A stretch of 64,000 nt of DNA from Yponomeuta sedellus (lineage: Eukaryota > Arthropoda > Insecta > Lepidoptera > Yponomeutidae): NCBI GenBank assembly GCA_934045075.1, contig OW203744.1, positions 4,948,795 through 5,012,794 of the forward strand. Direction: 5' to 3'. Below, one piece after another: positions 11,501 through 23,500 of the stretch. How positions within the stretch are numbered: position 1 is the stretch's first letter; each line of letters starts with the position of its first letter. The position numbers and the translations under genes are program-made. Under the pieces are notes generated by a model that had not been told where the DNA came from, did no database searches, and saw only the letters and a program-made list of their open reading frames with translations.

Positions 11501-14500
11501 CCGACTCCAAAAAACGAGTCGGTTCTCAATGTGACGCGTAATAATATACGCGTCGCATTGATTTTTATACTATGTTCTCACAGAACTTCAAATCTCAACA
11601 GATTTCGTTAATTCTCATTTTTACGAATAGATATAATCTATTGTAGACTTTTAGTCCGGAATCTACTTACGGGTGTTTTATATAACAACACCCGTAAGTA
11701 GATCCGGACTAAATGTCTACAATGTGTTGTGCTTACGAAAGTTTTAGTTCAAAGATATATTATTATTATTATTATTATTATTAATACTTTATTGCACCAT
11801 AAAATTGTACAATGCGGCGAACTTAATGCCATAAGCATTTTCTACCAGTCAACCGCAGGAGGTAGAACGAAAACTTGGCAGGCGTGCAAAAAAAAAAGGA
11901 AAAAGACAACCTTCCACATTATTATATACTTACACATATAATACACTAAACGTATATATTAAAATAATAGTATATAAATTATATATATATATATGTATAT
12001 ATATAATTTATATACTATTATTTTAATATATACGTTTAGTGTATTATATGTGTAAGTATATAATAATGTGGAAGGTTGTCTTTTTCCTTTTTTTTTGCTA
12101 TATATATACATAAACATCACTATAAAATACATGTAATACACCCATGTATTCTGAAACCCTCACTATCGTGGCATAACGTGCTCCTTCCATTGGATTAGGT
12201 AAACCAAGGCGTATCCTCAACTTTAATAAGACTTACCTTTACAGTACAGGCCGAAAATTGTTTCTTTAATTTTGTATTTTGTTATGTTACTTTTGGGAAA
12301 GGCCTCACAATGAGGGTTATTTTTTGCTAAATAATACAGTGTCAGAAATAAAAGGAAGACCATATCATCACTCTGGTCACTACCTAGCCCTCCGCAATAC
12401 AGACGTGAATTTCGATATCAACCCTTTTCTATGTCCCCACTGCTGGGGCACGGGACTCCTCCTGCATCGCGGGAAGGATAGGCCATACTCCACCACGGGG
12501 GCCCAGTCCAAGGTTCAAGTGGAGGATTGTAAGACAGTGGCGGACCTTACAGACACAATTTATCAAGCTAAATTTAAGGTCAAAGAATAAGATACAAGGT
12601 TTCTGACATGGCTTAACGACTGCCATTACATGACAGCCGGCGCCACCGGCTTAACGTACCCTGCGAAGCACGGAAGCGCTTGGAAAAAGTGCCACTAGCG
12701 GTAGTCACGGGACGGTCACCCATCCAGTGCCTGACCGCGCCTGTTGTTACTTAACTCAAGTGATTGATTTCGATCACTCGATTCAGTTACTCCACTAGCA
12801 CGAGCACTTCATTCAACTAGGCCACGAGCGCTTCCTGAGTTTATGTAACCATAAAAAAATTTCATCGCATCGTATTCTCATCATATCTTTTCTCCTATCC
12901 TAACCATCAGGGAGATCACGACCCTGGCTCTTCACCACATCGGCGGGTTTAACCTGAACTCCAGCCACGACTATTACAAAGAAGAGTTCCCGAAACTGCA
13001 GAAGAATCTGACCGACGCGTTCAACCTGACTGGATGCAGCATGAGCAGGCAGCTTGAGAACGTACGTAGCTCTATCATACACACTCTCAGGGCCAGTTTC
13101 TGAATTGGGAATTTAGCTAAGGAAATACTTAACTATAAAAAAAACTGTTTATTTCGTAAAAAGAATCCACAAAATATTCTAGCTCGGGAAGCTACGAATC
13201 TTCTACATAAGATTATAGTGCTTCCAGAAGTTGCTCTATATCTCTATAATATAAAAATGAATCAATGAATGTGTTGGTAAGCTCAAATCTCGAAAGCAGC
13301 TGAACCGATTTCGCTCTTTTTTTAGAATATTCCTTGAAGTAAGAAGATGGTTCTTACGGAGAGAATAATAAATAAAAATTAAAGAATCGACTGTTAGGCG
13401 GTACGAAGTTCGCTGGGTCAGCTAGTTAAAGATAAAATAGTGATGTGCTATAGTGTAGTGCTGTCTCTTCGAATTTCTCCGCAATGAATGTGACAGAACG
13501 TTTCTTAAGTATTTACTTAGATAAATTCTCAATTTCAAAACCGTTTTTGGAATTCTTAAAAGAAACCCTCAAAACTCTCCTCAAATTCTAACTTCATTCA
13601 AAAACTGTGGATCGAACTGTTTAGTGGAATCGATTTCTCATGATGATGGTATCAACTCTTTGTATGTCGCCTCTACTGGGGCACAGGTATCTTCCTACAT
13701 CGCAGAAAGGTTAGGCCGTACTCCACCACGGGGGCCAAGTCCGGGTTGGTGGAGGATTGTAAGAAGTGCCAAGTTCTCAAGCCGCCTATATAGCCTCTGA
13801 CATGGCTTATCGTCTGCCTTTACATGACAGACATCGATTTTTTATAAATAGACTTAATACAATTAAATGGAAACTTTTCTAGACCTTTATAAATTTGGAA
13901 CAACACGTTCAAACTTCGATTTGTGTCCTGTAAAAAAAACGTATCATTGCGATCTAGAATGTCGTTTACCGCTAGGGGTATTTTTCCGAGCGCTTCCGTG
14001 CTTCGCAAGGCACGTGCCGGCTGCCATGTAATGGCAGTCGTTAAGCCATGTCAGAGGCCTCATGAGCGGCTTGATAACTTCTGACAGTAAGGCCCGTCTT
14101 ACAACCCTCCACCAACCCTGACTTCGCCCCCGTGATGGAGTATGGCCTATACATTCCTCAGGAAAGAGACCCGTGCCCCTCGATGGGGACAATAATGGGT
14201 TGATGATGATGACGTTTGTATGGGAATTGCCCCTTGAGGAGACCCTTTAACAGTGAAAACATTATACTCCTTTTTTATGTGTGGACGGTCGTGTAAAAAG
14301 TTTACTTAGTACTGAAAAATTACCTCATACGGGCGAGGTCGGCTGCCCTTGATTTCCCGGGGGCTTAGTTTCAAGCTACCTGTGCCAGCGACGTTTAGTA
14401 CAGTTAGAATTACATGTCGCAATCATCTTGTAAAACTCCGCCGTTTGCCAACGGCTTCGTCAAAACCTAAACCTCCCATGTCTTAAAGAGAGGTATGTGA

Positions 14501-17500
14501 ACATCTAAGATATATAGATTTCCTGGCGAAGTTTTCCTTCACAGTTCGTGAGTGAGCAGTTTGGTTGCTATTCGGGTCACTCCAAGCAAAGATAATATGC
14601 GCCGGGGGAGGTTCCACGGATGGACACAATTTAAAGTGGGTCATTATCTTAAAGGACGATTCACCTTTTAACGTGCCCTAACACCATAGGCGTAGAAGGC
14701 GGGAGCCGATGGGCCGTGTCCACCTCGAAACTGTAAAAGCCCACCCAGCGAGGTTGGGTATTTGACGACCTCCGTAGCGTAGCGGTGGCGCATTTGCCTA
14801 TCGAACTAGAGGTCCCGGGTTTGATCCCCGGCTGAGGACGAAAAAAAAATAACCCTAAGTCTTGGATGTTTACATGTTTGTGATGTCGCTGTTTCTGCTA
14901 TCCACGACACAGGGTATCCTAGTGTGGGGTCAGAAACAATGTATGTGCCAGTATGTAAATGTTATGTAATGCGATGACATTCAGTGTTATAGACAACCGT
15001 TTTGTAGTTTTTCAGAAGCCCAAATTTTGGGTCCAAACAATCCAGAACTCTGTATTTTTACCTCAATATGAAGCCACCGACTGATTAAATTAGCTGTCGT
15101 AGTGACGCGCAAAGACGTTTAATAGCATCTAATTTCCTTTATTGCTAAAGGACATCGAGTCAACTGATTGTCAGTTAGCCGAAGGCGGGTAGCCAAGTGG
15201 TTAGTACTTAACGGATGTCTGCTTCGGTGGACAATATTTGATGGTAACTGAACGCAATTTTTGCCGGATGCCGCCATCGAATAAACTTCCTAGGCGTTGA
15301 ATTGGAGAGCTAATTTAACTAGTTCCCGGTGAAAATACACAAAAAAATAAAAAAAATGCCTTATATTAAATGGCCGTAAGCAAATGATTTATCTATCTGT
15401 CTATCCTTATATCAACCGAACTATACCTTACAGGCGGCCGAGGGTACCGGGCTGGCCTTTATAGTATTCACGGAAGCCATTACGGAGCTGCCGTTCGCGC
15501 CATTCTGGTCCATCATCTTCTTCCTGATGCTTCTCTCGCTGGGGCTCGGTAGCCAGATCGGCATCATGGAAGGAATGCTTTGCACCATCTTCGACATCGA
15601 GTTCTTCAAGCGCGTCAGCAAGCCCGTCATCACTGGTGAGCTATTTAATAAACTTTAAGATGTATTAACATGTAAAATGGCTTATTTCTGTTACAGTTTT
15701 AGAACAACCTTTTTCTAAGGATACATTTTACAAAGATCTTCTAACAAGTGTTTTTTTTTATTTAACCTACACTGTTAATGTAGTTATTATTTTGTCACAG
15801 TTATCCTTTAGGCCCGTGACTCTGTATCGGCGCTTCTGGTGAGCGCAACCGGCTTAGAAAATATTATTTCGACGCTGAAACTAAGATTTGGAAGACAAGA
15901 CCATCTTATAGAAGCGATGTTGGCAAAGATTCGTGCTATAAATTGTATACGTCATGACGACATAAATGGACTCATAGAGTTCGCGACGTCAGTACAGAAC
16001 GTAGTCGCGGCAATGACTTTGACAAATGAGACGGGCCATCTATCTAAATACATCGCTTATTCGCGAAATCATCGAAAAACTGCCATCAATATTGAAATAT
16101 CAATGGAGTTTCTATATCTACGACCGAAATTACAAACAAGCCCTTTAGACTTGTGGAATGACTTTATTCTATGCAATCTGGATTGCCTTCGTCTCTTTAT
16201 CATCAAGGTTTTTTTATTTATTTATCATCATCTATTTTCAAACCAAATGCATTTATTTGACAACCTACACTATTAATGAAAAGGCTACCGCGACCGTTTT
16301 GAATCAATCGTATAAGAGTTATTGCATAATAACTACCGAAATTTCATTATTTGGCGTGTCCCATTAGCCAGTTTATCGCTGTTTTATGGCTTTAAAAATT
16401 ACTGTTTGCTACGTACCCAGCTATCAGGCTAATTGAGGATATCTCAGGTCTAACTAACTGACCTTTCTTGAACCTATCCAACGAAATTTGATTTCAAAGA
16501 AAAAAAAATGCTACTTAGTTGTCAATTACTAACGCAAACATTTTGTGAACATACGAGTATCTGAAGTTATAGTAGCAATGTAGCAATACCACTTGCTTAC
16601 TGTGAACAAAAACACCGTGACGAAACCTGAGTGTCTGGAGTTTTCAAAAGCCTCAGCGGTTGAAATTAAGCCGTCTCTCTCTCTGAGAGAAAGCCCTGTG
16701 CGCTGCAGTGTGACGTTTATAGGCTCAATGAAAAAAAAGACAATTTTAAAGCTATGTCGCAGTCATCTTGTAAAACTCCGCCGTTAGCCAACGGCTTCGT
16801 CACAATCCAAACGTAAAACAATCGTACACTTTTTGTCCGGATCTACTTACGGTTGTTGTTATATCGGAAGAGTCCGACCAGGTTTCTGGACCAGGCTTCC
16901 GGATCTACTTACGGGTGTTGTTATATCGGAAGAATCCGACCAGGTTTCTGGACCAGGCTTCCGGATCTACTTACGGGTGTTGTTATATCGGAAGAGTCCG
17001 ACCAGGTTTCTGGACCAGGCTTCCGGATCTACTTACGGGTGTTCTTATATCGGAAGAGTCCGACCAGGTTTCTGGACCAGGCTTCCGGATCTACTTACGG
17101 GTGTTGTTATATCGGAAGAGTCCGACCAGGTTTCTGGACCAGGCTTCCGGATCTACTTACGGGTGTTGTTATATCGGAAGAGTCCGACCGTAAAACAATT
17201 ATTTAATTTCTGGCAGGCGTGGTCTGCGGCTTCTGCTTCGTGGTGGGCCTGATCTTCACGACGGGGGCGGGCGAGTACTGGCTCAAGATGTTCGACTCGT
17301 TCGCCGGCACCATCGGGCTGGTGGTCGTCGCGCTGCTCGAGATGATCGCCGTCATCTACGTCTACGGACACGAGAGGTAAGCAGCAAGGAGTCACGTTCT
17401 AACTGTAAAGTTGGCGCTGCGAAGTACGGGACACCGAAAGACGCGCCAAACGCGAGAAAATGCTACTAAAATGTATCATAAAAAAGCGAGAATAAATAAA

Positions 17501-20500
17501 AGTGCGGGTCATCCACACTTGGTGGATGACCCGCACTAAGCGATTTTCGTCATAATGTGCACAGCCAAAGTGTGGAACACGTTGCCGTCCGATTTTCCGG
17601 ACACTTATAACCTTCTCTTCTATTACGCAATATTCCACTCTATCGAGTTAAGCATTAAACAACTCCAAAGTGTCAAAAAATGTATGCATTTGACAGCTGG
17701 AGTAGCTTAAAAAAAGTAAAAATCAACGTCACTCAACTCAGTGGATACTTACATAATAATGTTCTTAACCTCTTTAAGACGCATATGAACATGCAAACTC
17801 GGTCCATCCTAGACCTCATCTTAACTCTCAGGCTAGAGAGCTCAAGAGGAAGCCCAGTTCTTACAAAAAATAGGGTCAGGACCCTGTGCCTCGCTATTAA
17901 TAATTAGCTATTAATAATAAGCTACCATTAGTATTTTTTCCAAACTAGTCGCACAACATTAAGTCCCCCGTAGTGTACACTTGTTCAAGTGCAATAAAAG
18001 TCCTGATAATAATAAGAAAATTAGCTGGCCGAAAATTACCGACAGCAAATTATAAGTCTATTACGTATTGCAACTTTATGAAACTCATCGAGTCACTCAG
18101 ATAGATTGTCCGTCAAGATTTTAGTTGAAGCAATTTCTACTAACATTCTTCAGGGCCTTAATTCTGATCGTGCACTGTACACAATACAATGATATACGGA
18201 GACTAATACGCGGTCGCCTAGAAGTCTTGATTCGTATTATAATATGTAGACAAGAAGTAAATGGATTCCAATTGTCTATGCTGATGGTTTTGTACTTATT
18301 AGACACTCAAGATAATCAATTGTCCTGATCCCGAACTAGGATATCCTGTGGTTTGATAAAAACATGTAGACATACAGTGGGAATCGATTCCACGACCTTT
18401 ATACTACACTCATCATCATCATCATCAGCCGGTGTCAGTCCACTGCTGGACATAGGCCTCTCCCAAGCACTGAGCCCGATCTTCGGCCCTTCGATCTGGT
18501 TCTAGAGTGCCGACCGCGATTCGGCAAACGTAGCGCCAACGTAGCGTAGCGTAAACGCCCTGTGACCAGGTGGAGCGACGACATTCGCAAAGCGGTGGGC
18601 AGTGACTGGAAGATAAGAGCCGAAGATCGGGCTGTACTATTATGCTTTAGAAGAAGAATAATTAAAAACATTTATTATAGAAACAGTGTACTCGCCACAG
18701 TTACAAACTTAAAACATATTACTAAACATAACATTCACAAAAAACAAAACGAACGAAGAAAAACGAAAGGTCACGGCGTGTCACTGCTGCTATAAATATG
18801 CTGATGGACAAGCCTTCAGCGCTGATTTTCAGTCAGTGCCAGGTGCTACCATACGAGCGTCACAGACTGCGGTGCGATATAATCATGGGCAATAACAATA
18901 CTAAAGAATTAACAATACCCAGTAATATAGAGTAGAATACTCATATGTTACATAGAATAATACCCATATTTTAGTAGCACACACCAAACCTACCGCGTGT
19001 CCCCGGCAGGTTCTCGAACGACATCTACGAGATGACGGGCTACCGGCCCGGCCTGTACTGGCAGGTGACCTGGCGCTACGTGGGCCCGGTCATCGTCACC
19101 TGCATCTTGGTCTCCTCGCTCATCTTCATGGGCATCAACCCGCCGACATACTCCGCCTGGGACGCTGATAAGGTGGGCTTTCGAACTAAGGTTTCATTTT
19201 AAAAACATATTTAGAGGCTAAAAATTCCACCCATGCCGGGATTCGAACCCGCTCTGATGTAAGTGATGCAATTTACTTCAGCCAGATGTCGCTGCCTGTA
19301 CGTAATACAGAGAATAGTGTAAAGAGGTTCGAAATTCCACTGATGCCCTGATGTCGCCCATTAGCTCAGTTGGAAAGAGCGCTGGCACGGATAGCCAGAG
19401 GTCGCGGGTTCGAATCCCGGCATGGGTGGAATTTTTAGCCTCTAAATGTGTTTTTAAAATTGTCCTTAGCACTGGTTAGTGCATTAGAAATAAAAAAAGT
19501 ATAATAAGGTTTCATTGTGCGCACCAAGTCCTATCGGAATAATTGCTATCTCAATCGTCAGACCATAAGTGTGGGTAATCAGATTGTGCGCCAGACTTAT
19601 GGTCTTTATTTTAAACTTTCGCGACTTGAACACATACTTATTAGAATATTTTCGGGGCTTTTAGTGGAATAACCCAATTGTGCGTGAGGCGGTTGAAATT
19701 AAGAAACACAAAATTTTTAATCGGGAATGTGGTTTCAAACTGTCGCAAACGTGGGATCCGGTCATCAAGAAGTGTTCGAGTGGAAAAAAGTCGCATGGCT
19801 TATCGTCCGACATTGTCAGTGTAGTGTGTCGCAACCCTTATAGTGCTTTGTGATGGCTGATTGAGGGTAGTAGAAACCTTGTCAGCCGAAGATGCGAACG
19901 GGCACCAGCCATCAGTCTCAGTCTTCTCGTGACCACGATGATGTAACGTCGTCGAAAAGTCGAGGTAAAATAGCAATAAATTAGGTACTACGCGATTAAG
20001 CCCCGAAAATATTTTAACTATGTATGGTCACTTGTAGGATCCCTCACTTATGGTGCCCGCTCATCATATTGATGGTCGTCCTCTGGCTTTTTCCCGTCTG
20101 AGCGGCCAATGATTATTATTAGTATTTGAAACTATCTGGCCATGGTAGCAACATAGCTTCACATTCTTATGGTGTCACTGTCCGTGGTTCGCTGAATTTA
20201 TAATATAGCCTAAAAATAGTGAAGCTTAGTTTTAATTAATCATCAGCCCCTACAAATAAATCAATCAAAAGGTTTTATTCAAAGTAGCACAGAAACTGCG
20301 GCTTAATGAACGTTACAAGTTAAAGTAGGCGTCCATTTCTTAATCTGGATATTTTTTTAGCAAAAATGGACTAAAAATCTCCAAACTTAGTCTGTTTAAC
20401 TTTAATTCACAAAATTAATATTTTGCTAACGATAAAATTGTTTGTTACACAAACTCGCTAGATGGCGCTGGTAGTTAATTACATCGCGGTAGGGTTGTGT

Positions 20501-23500
20501 TTCAATGTAGTGTATATCAGCCTATCGTGGCTCCGTACTAAAAAGTTTCCCGTACAAATAAAAGTGAACTCAGTTGCAAAGTGTGAGTGTTTCAATTAAC
20601 CATATGGACCATCGAGCTCGGATAAACTGTGAGTAAAGTGCAAACAAATAACTTAGTGAAAGTGAGAGTTAACGGACTTAGAAAAATTCAGTGTTAAAAA
20701 GACTTAGCCGAATTCGCGAAGAAAAAAAAGACTTAGAATAATTTGAAATTAGTTTCTGGAAGTGGTTTTGGACTTGTAATTTTTCTCAAACTGAACTAAA
20801 TAAAAACTTTCGTAATTGAATAGTGATCCTAAAATAGTATTTTTTTCTAACTATCCGCAATATATTTTGTGAGCCTTATATACAATGGCGGACAAGAAAA
20901 TCAAACAACTTATCGTACAGATGCTTCAGTACTCGACCAAAATTGAAAAATTACTTGCGAATTCTAAGAAATCTGCTAAGGACAAACGAACAAGAGGATT
21001 TTTGGATTCTCGTATGGAGATTTTACAAGATTATTGGGCAAGTTATACTAAGAATTATGAGACCCTTTCTGAATTGATAGATACTAAAACGTTACAATCA
21101 GAACACAATTTGAATTTGGAGGAAAATTATGAAGAAACTGAAGAACAATATCTGGAGCTTTTGACATGGCTTAAGGATAAATCATATGAGCTAAAACAGG
21201 AGAAATGTGAACCTTCGAACTCTGATACTCATTTAGAACTTGCAAAGATGAGACCGAAGCTTCCACCTATAGCAATACCGCAATTTTCCGGCGATTACAA
21301 TCAGTGGATGAGCTTTAGAGATTTATTTAATTCTCTAATTCATAAAGACGATCGTTTAACTAAAATCGAGAAACATCATTATCTAAAATCAAGTTTATCT
21401 GGAGAAGCTGCACAACTGCTGAAAAATTACTCGCTAACGGAAGCTAACTATGATGACTCCTGGAAAAAACTAAATGAAAGATATGAAAACAAGAGAATGA
21501 TTGTGAATAACATCCTCAATCGTTTCTTAAGTCAGAAGACGTTAACATCGGAATCTCCAAAGGGCATAAAAGATCTTTTAGATACCTCTAGCCAATGTCT
21601 CACATCCCTAACAAATTTGAAGGTCGACTCCTGGAATGCAATCGTCGTGCACATCTTAGTCTCAAAGTTAGACATTGAATCTCACAAACTTTGGGAGCAA
21701 TCGCTACAAAATTCAACAAGCATTCCTACGTATGAAGACTTAATCAGTTTTCTTGAGAAACGATTCCGAACTATGGAAATGGTCAATCTTTCACAACCTT
21801 CACAAAGAAATGCTCCAAAACCCGTTCAACAATCACCAAAAGCATCAACTGTCAAAAGTTTTGCTACTGAAATCGAAAGCACTTGTACTTACTGCTCACA
21901 GAATCATTATATATGCCACTGTAAAGGTTTTGCCTCACTCTCCGTTCCCGGACGTCAAGATTTCGTCAAGAGAAACAACATATGTTTTAACTGCCTTGTG
22001 AAAGGTCATTCAGTATCCAACTGTAGACAAAGTACAGTGTGCAAAAAGTGTGGACGTCGTCATCACACGCTGCTGCACTTTACCTCTCAGAAGGAAGACA
22101 AGGCTGTGGATACTGATAAAGAGAAAGATACCCCAAAGGAAAATAGCACTGGACCCAATACCTCTTGCAACCTTAGCGTTAACCTAAAAGCAGAAACGCA
22201 AGATGATCTGGTTATATTAGCTACTGCTGTAATTAATGTTGATTCAAAGAACAGTGGTACTTACGCCTTAAGAGCTCTTATAGATCAGGGTTCACAGGGT
22301 TCTTTCATCTCCGAAGCAGCTGCACAGTTGTTGAATCTTAATCGTACTCCAGTTACTGGCAAAATCTCCGGAATTTCTAATTCATCAGTGGTAACTACAA
22401 AGTCTATGGCTACACTTACAGTCCACTCCACAAAAGACAATGCATCAACCTTCCAAGTCAATGCATATGTTTTAAGAAAACTCACTTCATTGTTGCCTTC
22501 ACGTGAATTTCCACAAGATACTTGGCCTTCATCTATGCAGTTGGATCTGGCTGATCCAAACTTTCACAAGCCAGGGTCTATTGATGTTTTACTTGGTGCC
22601 GACGTGCATGCATACATACTATTAGAAGGCTTACACAAGTGTAATTCTCTTATTGCACTCAATTCTCGCCTTGGTTGGTTAATATCAGGCAGAGTTTCAC
22701 AAACTGATTCAGCAGGATACGAACACAATTTGGTGGTGATGCACACGAAGGTTGAAACTGATCAGTTACTCAGAAAATTCTGGGAGTTAGAAGAGAATTT
22801 ACCTCACAAAAAACCAATGACCGATTTAGAAATACAATGTGAAGAACATTTCAAAGCTACTCACACTCGCAATGACGTTGGTCGTTACATTGTACGGTTA
22901 CCATTTGAAGATGATCCACACACAAACCTTGGTGATACCAAATCTCTTGCTATCAGCCGCCTACAACAGATGGAGAAAAGTTTTACACGTAAGCCTGAGT
23001 TCAAGGAAGAATATCACAAATTCTTGAATGAATATGAATCACAAGGTCACATGATGATAGTACCTGAAAAAGAAAGAGAAACACAGAAAGTATATCACTT
23101 ACCTCACCACGCTGTTCTTAGGCCGACGAGTCTAAGCACGAAGCTACGTGTAGTTTTCGACGGAAGTGCTACACCTGAAAATGGAAAATCATTAAATGAT
23201 AAACTTCTCACTGGTTGTCCTCTTCAAAAGGATATTAGAGATTTAATAACTAAATGGAGACAACATAAAACTTGTTTAGTTGCGGACATTCGACAGATGT
23301 ATCGTCAAATTCTAGTAGCTAGCGATGACGTCGACTATCAGAGAATTGTATGGCGAGAATCTCCAACGGAACCTATAAAAGAATATCGACTACTTACCGT
23401 AACGTATGGAACATCTTGTGCCCCATTTTTAGCCATTCGCACACTTCATCAACTGGCTGAAGATGAAAAAGATGATTTCCCTACTGAATCTGAAATTCTG

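Noticed and set aside
16833..17252. Long overlapping ORFs over the 62-bp tandem array as a repeat protein
   Set aside because: They are open in all three frames because a stop-free 62-bp unit cycles through the frames; the DNA is a transposon-end array.
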